Assembly (NCBI GenBank): GCA_002361625.1
Contig: DETL01000004.1
Coordinates: 49,731 to 95,774 of the forward strand
Direction of reading: 5' to 3'
Length of the DNA: 46,044 nucleotides
Origin: Bacteroidales bacterium UBA3289
Lineage (GTDB): Bacteria > Bacteroidota > Bacteroidia > Bacteroidales > UBA932
A program made the position numbers and the translations under genes. The first letter of the stretch is position 1, and every line of letters begins with the position of its first letter. Positions 16,411 to 25,699 of the stretch are shown piece after piece. Under the pieces are notes generated by a model. It was not told the DNA's origin. It ran no database searches and was given only the letters and a program-made list of their open reading frames with translations.

Positions 16411-18309
16411 TTAGAACTTCAGCGTGGAGAGGTCCAGCGGGTCGCCGTAGTGGGACGACGCGATGGTCAGGTCCGTCCAGGTCTGGTATTTGGAGTACGC
16501 ATTGATGGGCGTATTGTATTCCAGCAGGGCCTGGTTGGCATTCATCTCGGCCTGCGGGAAGCCGGGCGTCCAGCCCGGGAACACGCCGTCGCAGTTGATG
16601 AGCTGCTGCACACGGGTCACGGAAGTGCCGTAGTAAGCACGATACAGGCCTCTTTCCAGCCGCTTGTCGTCGAAGTAGTTGACGCCTTCGCCCCAGAATT
16701 CGATGTCCTTTTGGAAGATCAATTCCTCAAGCACGTCGTCCGGGTTGGACTTGTCGCAGGTATAGGTGCTGTTGCGGGTGCGGACGATCGCTTCGAGCTC
16801 GCTCTTCGCCGCACCGACGCCCTGCGTATGGAGGGCCGCCTCCGCCTTGATGAAGTACATCTCCTCCACGCGCATCATCGGGAAGTCGATGGCACCGCCC
16901 ACATTCACGTCGAAACAGGCACCGTTGTGCGGGCGGAACTTGAGATTCAGGTACAGCCACGGCCATCCGAGGAAGCCGTTCGCGACACTGGCCTGCTTGC
17001 GGATCCAAGACGCGGAACTGTTCAGCGGATACTTGTAACCGTCATTCAGGCGGCCGGTATATTCGTCGGACCAGTCTGCCTGCTCGTTGGAGGTGTTGTC
17101 TCCGGACACGCTCCATTTGTTGTTGATGAACTTGCCGGAGGCATCCCGTTCGATGAGGTACTCACCGCCGGCCCGCTGGTTGGTGGACTCATAGAAAAAG
17201 TTCGGAGACAGCCACGTCTTCTTGCGCCAGTCATTGTCGGAGAGGCGCTCGTACCAGTGGCGTGCAAGACCGCGGCCAACGCGCCAGCCGTACACGATGT
17301 AGTTGGTTTCCGTACCGAAGGTGTTGGCCGGATTCCAGTCGGTGGTGATGGCAGCGGCATTGTTCTCGGACACCGAGTAGGCCAGCATCCAGGAATTCTG
17401 GGAATTGCGGTTGTTGAATCCATTCACCGGATCGGTCCACTGTTCCTCGGTAAGCGGGGTGCAGCCAGAGGTCTCGATGGCCTTCTGGGCATAACTGTAG
17501 CACTTCTGCCAGAGGTCAGCCTCGTCGGTGTATTTGGCGGCCAGGGTCTTGGCACGGGTTGCCAGATTCAGGTAGGCACGGGCATAGATGCCATAGACGA
17601 CGCCCAGGTCTGGCTGGATCTTGTCCGTGCGGGTGAAGCCGGCGAGGAGTTCCTCGGCCTTCGCCAGGTCGGAAAGGATCAGGTCGTAGTTTTCATCTAC
17701 GGTCACCCGGGGATTGTTTGAAGCCTCTGCTCCGGTGGTCTTTTCCGTCACGATCGGAACGCCCAGGTTTGTCAGGTCATTGGTCGGAAGCGTGAGTTTC
17801 GGAGTGATGACCGCGTCCGTGGGTTTCTTCCATTCCATGATCTGGACGAGTTCCAGATAGAAGAGTGCACGGAACGCATAGCACTGGCCCACGTACCCCT
17901 TCTGGACGTCCGTCAGCTCCGCATCCTCGGGATACAGGCCGATGATGTCGTTGACGGCACGGATGTAGGTATAGTACAGGTAAACCGGCCAGCGGGAACG
18001 GTTGGCATAGGAGAAGTTGCCGTAGGAGTACTGCAACATGGTATTGAAACCGTTGTAGCCCGGATTCAGGAGCGAACTGGTTCCATGGTCCAGCATCTGC
18101 TTCATGGCTCCGTATGACATCTGGCCGTCACCGAAAGGATTGACGCTGGCCAGGGTCGTATAAACGGCATTCATCAGACCTTTCACACCGATTTCGGAGG
18201 AAGCAAGCTGGTCATCCGTCACAAAGTCCTCCCCGGGAATCGTTTCCTGGATACAGGACGTAGCAAGGACGGCAACGAGGGTCGAAAGGATGGCAATATA
18301 TCTTTTCAT
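16411..18309 (-). CDS. SusD/RagB-family glycan-binding lipoprotein
   Basis: This 632-residue SusD homologue has a lipobox (ATSC, Cys19). The N-terminal TPR-like helices contain KGLMNAVYTTLASVNPFGDGQ and the YLYYTYIRAVNDIIG segment where SusD proteins pair with their SusC. The C-terminal part shows the typical PMMRVEEMYFIKAEAALH and WGEGVNYFDDKRLERG segments. SusD forms the lid of the SusC outer-membrane transporter and binds the substrate oligosaccharide. It is encoded 12 bases after susC, in the usual order. At 632 residues it is longer than classical SusD (about 550). Confidence 0.95.
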   Translation of the reverse strand: MKRYIAILSTLVAVLATSCIQETIPGEDFVTDDQLASSEIGVKGLMNAVYTTLASVNPFGDGQMSYGAMKQMLDHGTSSLLNPGYNGFNTMLQYSYGNFSYANRSRWPVYLYYTYIRAVNDIIGLYPEDAELTDVQKGYVGQCYAFRALFYLELVQIMEWKKPTDAVITPKLTLPTNDLTNLGVPIVTEKTTGAEASNNPRVTVDENYDLILSDLAKAEELLAGFTRTDKIQPDLGVVYGIYARAYLNLATRAKTLAAKYTDEADLWQKCYSYAQKAIETSGCTPLTEEQWTDPVNGFNNRNSQNSWMLAYSVSENNAAAITTDWNPANTFGTETNYIVYGWRVGRGLARHWYERLSDNDWRKKTWLSPNFFYESTNQRAGGEYLIERDASGKFINNKWSVSGDNTSNEQADWSDEYTGRLNDGYKYPLNSSASWIRKQASVANGFLGWPWLYLNLKFRPHNGACFDVNVGGAIDFPMMRVEEMYFIKAEAALHTQGVGAAKSELEAIVRTRNSTYTCDKSNPDDVLEELIFQKDIEFWGEGVNYFDDKRLERGLYRAYYGTSVTRVQQLINCDGVFPGWTPGFPQAEMNANQALLEYNTPINAYSKYQTWTDLTIASSHYGDPLDLSTLKF

Positions 18310-18321
18310 GGTCTTGTCCTT

Positions 18322-21300
18322 TTAGAAAGTCAGGGAAATACCGCCGGAAACAGTACGGATCGGGTTGTACGAAGACATATTGTTGTAGCCGGCCAGGGAG
18401 TAGCGCGGGTCGAAACCGCGGCGGGCTGAGAGATAGAACAGGTTTTCGGCAGACACATACAGGCGCAGGTTGCTGATGCCCGCATTCCGGGTCAGCCTGG
18501 ACGGGAAGGTGTAGCCGAAGTTCACGTTCTGGAAATTCAGATAGCTCGCATCCACGAGGAAGCGGTCGGAGCGGGAACTGGTATAGACATCGGACTGGTT
18601 CAGGCGAGGAACATCGGTGTCGGTGTTCGTCGGCGTCCAGGCCCGGAGGATATCCGTATGCCAGGTTGTACCGATCTGATTGCCGCTGCCGTTGTGCATG
18701 ATGATCTGGTAGGCATAGTCGTACGCCTTGCCGCCCAACTGGTAGGTGAGGTTGAACGACAGGTCGAACCCATAGAGCTGGAAGCTCATCCCGAGACCGC
18801 CGTAAAGGTCCGGCATCGCATTGGCATTGAGGTAGTAAGTGCCCTCATCCGCATTCTTCGTCGTAACCTTTCCGGTCACGTTGCCGTCCTCATCCAGTTC
18901 ATCCTTGTAGTACAGGGCTTCGCCGGTCTCCTTGTCCACACCCGCATACTCGCGGAGGTACCAGGTGTACAGCGGGAGTCCTTCGCCTACATAGTAGCGG
19001 TACTTGGAGATGAAGGAGCCGTCTTCGTTCACGAAACCGCCGTGACCGTCCACGTCCATCGTCTTCAGGTCATCCGGCAGACGGAGGATCCTGTCGCGGA
19101 CATGGGAGAGGTTGAAGTCGATGTTCCACGAGAAGTTCTTCTTCTGGACGGCCAGCCAGTGCAGGTCCAGTTCGATACCGCGGTTGCGGATATCGCCCAT
19201 GTTGGTCCAATAGCTGCCGGTCGCATAGGTCGGCGGGACCTCGATCTCGAACAGCATGTCGGAGGTGACCCGGTAGAAATAGTCCAGGCTGCCGGTGAGC
19301 CGGCGATTGAAAAGCTCGAAGTCGAAACCGGTATTCCAGTTCGTGTTGGTCTCCCAGGTAATGTCCTCGGTACCGCTCTGGCGACGCGGATACGACGGTT
19401 CGCCGCCGGCATCCACGATCGTACGGGTATTCACGAACATGTAAGAACCGATGTTGTCGTTACCCTGGCTGCCCACGGAAGCCTTGAACTTCAGGAAGTC
19501 GATCCAGTTGCTGTGGAACCACGGCTCCTTGGAAAGGACCCAGGCGCCGCCCACGGACCAGAAGTTACCCCAGCGATGATCCTTCGCGAAACGGGAGGAA
19601 GCGTCGCGGCGGTAGGATCCGGACAGATAGTAGCGGCCGTCGTAGTTGTACATCAGGCGGGAGAAGTAACCCTCCACGTTATAGGTGGCAGACTCGCTGG
19701 AAGGATTCGGATCCACTTCCAGGACCTGTCCCAGCTCGGTAGCGTTGTCGATACCGAAGTTCTTGCCGGCCACAGCCATGTATTCGTACTTGTAGTTGTA
19801 GTACTCATGACCGAGCAGCGCACTGACTTCGTGCAGGCCGAACGTCTTGTTGTAATTCAGGAGCTGCTGCGTGTTGTAAGTGTAGGTCCGGGTGGAACTC
19901 TTGGACAAGTAGCCGTTGTCGGAACTGGAGGTGTAGTAGTCTACGAAGGGGCTGTCGGTATAGGTGTACCGGCGGTCGTAGTCATAGGCGCTGCCGTTGA
20001 CCGTGAATACCAGGCCGTCCATCAGCTTGAAATCGGCGAAGCCGCTCACGGTAAATGCGTTTCCGTCGGTACCGGAAGAAGCGTACTTGTTGCCGAAGAT
20101 AGAGTTGCCGCCGGTGCCGCCCGCCCGGTTGAGCCCATAGGACTGGGCGAAATCATAGCGGGGTTCGCCCCAGCGGTCGATGAGGACGTTGCCGTTGCCA
20201 TCACGCAGCCACACCGGATACACAGGCGCCTGCGTCTTGATGGTCTGCCAGATGAATCCGGCGTTCAGGGTACCTTCAGAAGTATTGTGATACTTATACT
20301 TCGTATAGTTGAAATTACCGCCCACCTTGAGCCAGGGCTTGGCCTGGTAGTCGGCGGAGAGGCGGGCCGTCAGACGGTCCTGGTCGGAACCCTCCTGGAT
20401 ACCCTGCTGGTCCAAATAACCGAGGGAAGCGAAATAGTTCAGCTTGCTGGCGACGGAACCGGTCACGGAGACGTTGTACTCCTGGCGGAATCCGTTCCGG
20501 AGACCTTCCTTCTCCCAGTCGTCCGGCTGGAGCCAGAAGGTTTGGCCGTCATAGACATGGAAGGCGCCGAGGGAAGCCTTCGGGTTCATCGTGCCGCCCT
20601 GAAGGATGAAATCCTCTCCGCGCGGGACGGTATAAACCATGTAACCGGGGCCGGTCGAGGAACCCTGGACATAACTGTTCGCCTTGGCATGGGCGTCGGC
20701 GGCGGAAGCGCCGTCCAGGATCGCCTGGTTGTAGATAGTCTTATAGTAGGTCTCGTAGAACTGCTGCGTATTCGTAGTGTTGTACAGCTGCAGGGCGTTC
20801 GTGTTCACGCCCCACTTGGCATCGAACGTGACCTTCGCGTCACCAGCCTGGCCGCGCTTGGTGGTGATCATGATCACACCGTTCGCGCCGCGGGCGCCGT
20901 ACAGCGCGTTGGAAGCGGCATCTTTGAGGACGGTCATCGACTCGATATCGGCGGAGTTGATGAGGTTCAGGTCACCGTCGTAAGGCATGCCGTCCACGAC
21001 GATAAGCGGGGACGTATCGGAGGAATAGGAACCGATACCGCGGATGGTGATGGACGGGGAACTGCCCAGCTGGCCGGAGGTGTTGTTGATCTGGACACCG
21101 GCCACGCGGCCTGCCAGGGCCTGGGTAGCGTTGGAGACCTGTGCCTTGGCCAGTTCTTCGGACTTCATCACGCCCGCCGAGCCGGTGAAGGCCTCACGTT
21201 TCATCTTACCGAAGGCGACGACCACGACGTCGTCCAGCATTTCTGCGTCCTCCTCGAGGACGACGGTAAGACGGGTCTGTCCGTTTACCGGAACCTGCTT

Positions 21301-21531
21301 GGACACATAGCCCACACAGGAGACATCCAGCGATGCGTTGGCAGGCACGCTGATGACGAAAGTACCGTCCAGGTCGGAAACGACGCCGTTGGTCGAGGAT
21401 CCGGCCTGAAGGATTCCTGCTCCGACGATGGGAACGCCGGCAGGGTCCTGGACCACGCCGTGCACCGTCGTCTGTCCCCAGGCAGCCACACCGGCGGCCA
21501 GGAACAAGATCGCGATTAAGAATCTTTTCAT
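18322..21531 (-). CDS. SusC/RagA-family TonB-dependent outer-membrane transporter
   Basis: The 1069-residue protein has a signal peptide (ending AWGQ), a carboxypeptidase-regulatory-like domain (about 23-100), a TonB-box region (DDVVVVAFGKMKREAFTGS), a plug domain with the SusC signatures SPLIVVDGMPYDGDLNLIN and LKDAASNALYGARGANGV, and a 22-strand barrel ending in GGISLTF. It imports oligosaccharides across the outer membrane using TonB energy. There is no extra N-terminal signalling (STN) domain, so it does not look like an anti-sigma-coupled receptor. No hybrid two-component or SusR-type regulator is visible in the window. It leads a four-gene operon: SusC, SusD, lipoprotein, GH89. Confidence 0.96.
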   Translation of the reverse strand: MKRFLIAILFLAAGVAAWGQTTVHGVVQDPAGVPIVGAGILQAGSSTNGVVSDLDGTFVISVPANASLDVSCVGYVSKQVPVNGQTRLTVVLEEDAEMLDDVVVVAFGKMKREAFTGSAGVMKSEELAKAQVSNATQALAGRVAGVQINNTSGQLGSSPSITIRGIGSYSSDTSPLIVVDGMPYDGDLNLINSADIESMTVLKDAASNALYGARGANGVIMITTKRGQAGDAKVTFDAKWGVNTNALQLYNTTNTQQFYETYYKTIYNQAILDGASAADAHAKANSYVQGSSTGPGYMVYTVPRGEDFILQGGTMNPKASLGAFHVYDGQTFWLQPDDWEKEGLRNGFRQEYNVSVTGSVASKLNYFASLGYLDQQGIQEGSDQDRLTARLSADYQAKPWLKVGGNFNYTKYKYHNTSEGTLNAGFIWQTIKTQAPVYPVWLRDGNGNVLIDRWGEPRYDFAQSYGLNRAGGTGGNSIFGNKYASSGTDGNAFTVSGFADFKLMDGLVFTVNGSAYDYDRRYTYTDSPFVDYYTSSSDNGYLSKSSTRTYTYNTQQLLNYNKTFGLHEVSALLGHEYYNYKYEYMAVAGKNFGIDNATELGQVLEVDPNPSSESATYNVEGYFSRLMYNYDGRYYLSGSYRRDASSRFAKDHRWGNFWSVGGAWVLSKEPWFHSNWIDFLKFKASVGSQGNDNIGSYMFVNTRTIVDAGGEPSYPRRQSGTEDITWETNTNWNTGFDFELFNRRLTGSLDYFYRVTSDMLFEIEVPPTYATGSYWTNMGDIRNRGIELDLHWLAVQKKNFSWNIDFNLSHVRDRILRLPDDLKTMDVDGHGGFVNEDGSFISKYRYYVGEGLPLYTWYLREYAGVDKETGEALYYKDELDEDGNVTGKVTTKNADEGTYYLNANAMPDLYGGLGMSFQLYGFDLSFNLTYQLGGKAYDYAYQIIMHNGSGNQIGTTWHTDILRAWTPTNTDTDVPRLNQSDVYTSSRSDRFLVDASYLNFQNVNFGYTFPSRLTRNAGISNLRLYVSAENLFYLSARRGFDPRYSLAGYNNMSSYNPIRTVSGGISLTF

Positions 21532-21589
21532 ACGGAAAACAGTTAGGATATAAGTTGGTCGAATTGTCGTTTTTTCATTTACACTCTCA

Positions 21590-21597
21590 CAAAGTTA
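21590..21597 (-). promoter_or_regulatory. -7 box for the SusC operon
   Basis: It reads TAACTTTG on the minus strand, a full consensus match, and lies 58 bases before the susC ATG. The remaining leader is AT-rich (poly-T and poly-A stretches) and could carry regulation. Confidence 0.6.
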
Positions 21598-21637
21598 AGT
21601 TTTTTTAGCATTAAGTGCACTCCGGAGCGTGCAATTA

Positions 21638-21669
21638 TTTCCGAAACCGGGGGGGAATCACTACCTTTG
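21638..21669 (+). promoter_or_regulatory. promoter of the rightward GH89 operon
   Basis: TACCTTTG at 21662-21669 is a perfect -7 box. TTTC at 21638-21641 sits 20 bp upstream in the -33 position. The ATG at 21688 follows after 18 bases. A run of seven G residues (21649-21655) lies between the boxes. Confidence 0.6.
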
Positions 21670-21687
21670 GGTCAAGATTGGAAGATT

Positions 21688-23022
21688 ATGCACCGTTTAT
21701 TCAAATTTCTTCTTCCCGCCGCCCTTGTGGCCGCATCCTGCGGGAATCCGCCTGCCACCCCCTTCGAACCCGCACCGGACGCCCGCGTCATCCCCTTCCG
21801 GGGAAACGTCTTCGTCACGGCCGCAAACGGTTCTTTTTACGATGAGGCGCCCAAGGTCATCGACACCTATGAAAGTACGCTGAAGGCCTGGAATGACCCT
21901 GCCACCGTGCTTTCGCTGTTTTTCCGGACGGAAGGGAAAGGCACCCTGCACCTCGCTTTCCAGACGGCGCAACCCTCCGGCACCCAGTCCACGGATTTCA
22001 CCTTCACCTGCAACGGAAAGGCCCACCGGGTCAGGGTGACGGAACCGGGGAACTTTGACATCGGCGATTTCGAGGTGAAGGAGCCGGGGTATGTCCGCGT
22101 GGACATCCAGGGAAGCGGCGCGAAGCCGGAAAGGGCTCAGTTCTTCCGGATTTCCCGCTTCTACGCCAGCGGAACGGCCCTTTCGGGGGAGCTCAACTAT
22201 ACCCCGGAGGACAAGGTCGGTGACAGCTACTGGTACCGGCGCGGACCGTCCGTCCACCTGTTCTACGATTTCCCGTCCGGGGATGCCGAATGGTTCTACA
22301 ACGAAGCGACAGTCCCGGAAGAGGGCGTTGTCCCGGCTACTTACTACATGCTTACCGGCTTCAGTGAAGGTTACATGGGCATCCAGACCCATACGGACGG
22401 GCCCAATACCGTCCTCTTTTCCGTCTGGAGCCCCTATCAGACGGACAATCCCGGCGCCATTCCGGAGGACATGCGCATCCGGACGCTCCGCAAAGGAACC
22501 GGCGTGAAGGCTCAGGATTTCGGCGGGGAAGGCTCCGGAGGGCAGAGTTTCATGGACTACGACTGGAAACCGGGCCGGACCTACGGGACCCTGGTCCATG
22601 TGCATCCGAACGGGCACGGGAACACCGACTATACGGGCTATTTCCGGGATGAAACCGGGGAATGGCACCTGCTCGCCTCTTTCCGGCGCCCAAAGACCGA
22701 CACCTGGTACAAAGGCGCATACTCTTTCCTGGAGTGCTTCGACCCCAACACGAGCATCTACAGCCGCAGCGTCCGTTTCGGCAACCAGTGGGTCCGGATG
22801 AAGGACTGGACCTGGAAGGAAGTCACCGAGGCCCGGTTCTCCTGCGACAACACCGGCCGGACCGGTATGCGCGGAGACCTGTACGGTGCATCCGACGGTG
22901 CCTGCTTCCTGCTGAAGAACTGCGGTTTCTTCAACGAAAAGACGGCATACGGGACCCGTTTCACCCGCACCGGCGGCGGCCCCGCACCGGAAATCGACTT
23001 TGAATCCCTCGAAAACCTTTGA
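21688..23022 (+). CDS. lipoprotein with DUF5077 and DUF3472 domains
   Basis: The 444-residue protein begins at the ATG starting MHRLFKFLLPAALVAASC; the lipobox Cys18 predicts membrane anchoring. An N-terminal beta-sandwich (about 30-155, DUF5077-like, with YVRVDIQG near its end) is followed by a DUF3472-like region (about 165-430) rich in Trp and Tyr (YWYRRGPSVHLFYDFP, TYYMLTGFSEGYMGIQ, TWYKGAYSFLECFDPN). DUF3472 proteins are commonly found with glycosidases in Bacteroidetes, and the fold is concanavalin-like by expectation, so carbohydrate binding is a reasonable inference. The gene is two bases upstream of the second GH89 gene and shares its promoter. Confidence 0.78.
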   Translation: MHRLFKFLLPAALVAASCGNPPATPFEPAPDARVIPFRGNVFVTAANGSFYDEAPKVIDTYESTLKAWNDPATVLSLFFRTEGKGTLHLAFQTAQPSGTQSTDFTFTCNGKAHRVRVTEPGNFDIGDFEVKEPGYVRVDIQGSGAKPERAQFFRISRFYASGTALSGELNYTPEDKVGDSYWYRRGPSVHLFYDFPSGDAEWFYNEATVPEEGVVPATYYMLTGFSEGYMGIQTHTDGPNTVLFSVWSPYQTDNPGAIPEDMRIRTLRKGTGVKAQDFGGEGSGGQSFMDYDWKPGRTYGTLVHVHPNGHGNTDYTGYFRDETGEWHLLASFRRPKTDTWYKGAYSFLECFDPNTSIYSRSVRFGNQWVRMKDWTWKEVTEARFSCDNTGRTGMRGDLYGASDGACFLLKNCGFFNEKTAYGTRFTRTGGGPAPEIDFESLENL

Positions 23023-23024
23023 AT

Positions 23025-25172
23025 ATGAAAAAGTTCGCCCTCCTTGCCGCCCTGTTTGCGGCGACGCTCCTCCAGGCCGCCCCGGCCGACGGCCTCGCCC
23101 GCCGCATCCTGGGCCGGAAGGCCGCCCGTTTCGAATTCGTCGAAGCGCCTGCGGACAAGGATTACTTCCAGGTGGAACAGGCCGGACGCAGGATCCGCAT
23201 CACCGGCAACAACGTGAACTCCCAGGCGATGGGATTGAACTGGTATCTCAAACACGTGGCGCATGTCCATGTGTCCTGGTTCGAAGACCAGCCCGTCCAG
23301 CTGCCCTGGCGCCTGCCGCGCGTAAAGGAAACCGTCCGGCGGGAGGCCCGGGTGGATGACCGCTTCTTCCTGAATTACTGCACCTACGGCTATACGATGC
23401 CCTGGTGGGGGTGGAAGCAGTGGGAACGTTTCATCGATTGGATGGCGATGAACGGTGTGACGATGCCCCTCGCCATCACCGGCCAGGAAGCCGTGTGGCG
23501 GGAAGTCTGGAAGGAGTTCGGAATGACCGACGAAGAGGTCCGCGCCTATTTCAGCGGCCCGGCCCACCTCCCCTGGCACCGGATGGCGAACCTGGACGGC
23601 TTCCAGGGGCCGCTGCCCGTCTCCTGGCTGGAAGGCCAGAAGGCCCTGCAGGGGCGGATCGTTGCCCGGGAACGGGAACTGGGCATGACCCCGGTGCTGC
23701 CCGGATTCGCCGGCCATGTACCCGGCCGCATCGCCGAGCTGTTCCCGGAAGCGGACATCAAGAACCTCAGCGCCTGGTGCGGTTTCGAGCCCACCTTCTT
23801 CCTGAATTCGGAGGATCCCCTCTTCCCGAAGATCCAGAAGAGCTTCCTGGAAAAGCAGGAGGCCCTCTACGGGACGGACCATATCTACGGCGTGGATCCC
23901 TTCAATGAAATGGATCCGCCCAGCTGGGAGCCGGAGTACCTGAAGACCGTCTCGGAGCACATCTACGCTTCCCTGGAAGCGGCCGACCCCGATGCCCGCT
24001 GGCTCCAGATGAGCTGGGTGTTCTGGTATAAGCGCAAGAATTGGACGCAGGAGAGGCTGAACGCCTATCTGACCGCCGTACCGCAGGACAAGCTCGTGCT
24101 GCTGGATTATTTCTGCGAGAAAGCCGAGGTCTGGCGCACCTGTGACGGGTTCTACGGCCAGCCCTACATCTGGTGCTACCTGGGGAATTTCGGCGGCAAC
24201 ACCACCCTGGTCGGCGACCTGCACAAGATGGAGGAACTCCTCTCCGGTACCTTGGCTGAAGCCGGGGACAACCTGACCGGCGTGGGTTCCACCCTGGAAT
24301 CCTTCGACGTGAGTCCGCAGATCTTCGAATACCTGCTGGAGCGCCCCTGGATGCCGGAAGGCGACGTGGACGGATGGACCCGCGACTGGGCCCGCCTCCG
24401 GTACGGGAAGGCCGATGCCGACGTGGAAAAGACCTGGAAAACCCTCGTGGACAGCATCTACCACGACAGCGCCTATTACGGCCTGGGCTCCCAGGTAAAC
24501 GCCCGACCCACCTTCGAGGGCCACGGGACTTATTATACCAAGCCGGACTATTCCTATGACAGGGACCTGCTCCTGGAGTGCTGCAAGGAACTCCTCCGGC
24601 ACAAGTCCGGCCGGGACGCCTATGACTACGACCTCGTGAACTTCTATTCCCAGTGGCTGGCCAACTATTTCTGGGAAGTCCGGGACGAATTCACCGCCGC
24701 ATACAAGGCGAAGGACCTCCCGAAGATGGAGGCCCTCGTGGACAAGTCCCACCAGATTTTCGCCGATATCGACGATTTGCTGGGCACGCATCCCGACTTC
24801 CTGCTCGGGAAGTGGATCGCCGATGCCCGGGCCCTTGGCGTGGACGAAGCCGAAAAGGCTTACTATGAGCGCAATGCCCGCACCCTGCTCACCATCTGGG
24901 GCGGCCCCATCCTCAACGACTATGCGAACCGCCTCTGGAACGGCCTCGTCCGCGGCTACTACCAGGGCCGCTGGGACATCCTGTTCAACGAAGCCCTCGC
25001 CAGCGTCCGGGAGGACCGGCCCTTCAACGAAGAAGGCTTCGAGACGGATCTCAAAGCCTTCGAAGAGGGTTGGAACCAGAAGACTGATGTCTATCCTTCC
25101 CGGCCGGTGGGCAAGACCCGGAGGGTCGCCCGGCGCATCCAGAAGGACATCGACGCCTGGCTCGCGGACTAG
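23025..25172 (+). CDS. GH89 alpha-N-acetylglucosaminidase, periplasmic form
   Basis: The 715-residue protein is a second complete GH89 enzyme. Its signal peptide (MKKFALLAALFAATLLQAAP) has no lipobox cysteine, so unlike its paralogue it should be soluble in the periplasm. The family blocks NYCTYGYTMPWWGW (118-131) and GPAHLPWHRM (178-187) are intact. The catalytic pair is Glu295 in DPFNEMDPPSWEPEY and Glu425 in STLESFDVS. ATG 23025 is used rather than a TTG six bases earlier. It is translated from the same message as the DUF3472 lipoprotein (two-base gap). Its stop overlaps the convergent barrel gene's stop in a shared CTAG. Confidence 0.93.
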   Translation: MKKFALLAALFAATLLQAAPADGLARRILGRKAARFEFVEAPADKDYFQVEQAGRRIRITGNNVNSQAMGLNWYLKHVAHVHVSWFEDQPVQLPWRLPRVKETVRREARVDDRFFLNYCTYGYTMPWWGWKQWERFIDWMAMNGVTMPLAITGQEAVWREVWKEFGMTDEEVRAYFSGPAHLPWHRMANLDGFQGPLPVSWLEGQKALQGRIVARERELGMTPVLPGFAGHVPGRIAELFPEADIKNLSAWCGFEPTFFLNSEDPLFPKIQKSFLEKQEALYGTDHIYGVDPFNEMDPPSWEPEYLKTVSEHIYASLEAADPDARWLQMSWVFWYKRKNWTQERLNAYLTAVPQDKLVLLDYFCEKAEVWRTCDGFYGQPYIWCYLGNFGGNTTLVGDLHKMEELLSGTLAEAGDNLTGVGSTLESFDVSPQIFEYLLERPWMPEGDVDGWTRDWARLRYGKADADVEKTWKTLVDSIYHDSAYYGLGSQVNARPTFEGHGTYYTKPDYSYDRDLLLECCKELLRHKSGRDAYDYDLVNFYSQWLANYFWEVRDEFTAAYKAKDLPKMEALVDKSHQIFADIDDLLGTHPDFLLGKWIADARALGVDEAEKAYYERNARTLLTIWGGPILNDYANRLWNGLVRGYYQGRWDILFNEALASVREDRPFNEEGFETDLKAFEEGWNQKTDVYPSRPVGKTRRVARRIQKDIDAWLAD

Positions 25173-25678
25173 AACGCGTACCGGGCCGACAGGGCGAGAC
25201 CGTACCAGTTGTTCCGGTTCATGAAGGCGGGAATCATGAAGGTCGGGCGGAAGTCCACGGAAAGTTGGAGCGGGAACCAGAAGGTGTACTCCAGGCCCAA
25301 CTGTGCGGCCAGACCCAGGAACGGGGCGGACTTTGCATAGGGTTCGCCCGCATCGTCGATCCTCGTACCGGTGCCATATCCTGCCACCACGCCGGGACCC
25401 GCGTAGAAAGCCCACTCGCCCCGGTCGGAGAACTCCGGCTGGGCGAAAGTGAAGTTGTACATGGCGCTGGCCTTGAAACCATTGCCGCCGAAGACGCCGA
25501 GTTCGGCCTCCACGAAGTCATAGTCGTTGTCAAACAGCGTGAGCCAGTGTTCGTAGCTGATCTCACCGCCGAACGCACGGCCGAACAGGCCGCCGCGGAC
25601 ACCGATGGCCTTAGGCTGGGCCACGGCTGCGATGGAGAGGCCCAGCAGGGCCACCACAATCAATAAACTCTTCTTCAT
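25169..25678 (-). CDS. small outer-membrane beta-barrel protein
   Basis: The 169-residue protein has a signal peptide (MKKSLLIVVALLGLSIAAVAQ) and a mature part of alternating beta strands ending in a terminal aromatic (ALSARYAF), as in eight-stranded outer-membrane barrels of the OmpW/OmpX size class. Strand-like segments include GGEISYEHWLTL, FVEAELGVFG and LGLEYTFWFPLQLSVDF. ATG 25678 starts the signal peptide; a GTG three codons earlier is less likely. It lies 21 bases after rnfA and may be the last gene of the long Rnf transcript. Role unknown. Confidence 0.75.
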   Translation of the reverse strand: MKKSLLIVVALLGLSIAAVAQPKAIGVRGGLFGRAFGGEISYEHWLTLFDNDYDFVEAELGVFGGNGFKASAMYNFTFAQPEFSDRGEWAFYAGPGVVAGYGTGTRIDDAGEPYAKSAPFLGLAAQLGLEYTFWFPLQLSVDFRPTFMIPAFMNRNNWYGLALSARYAF

Positions 25679-25699
25679 TACTAACACTATTTTAAGGTT

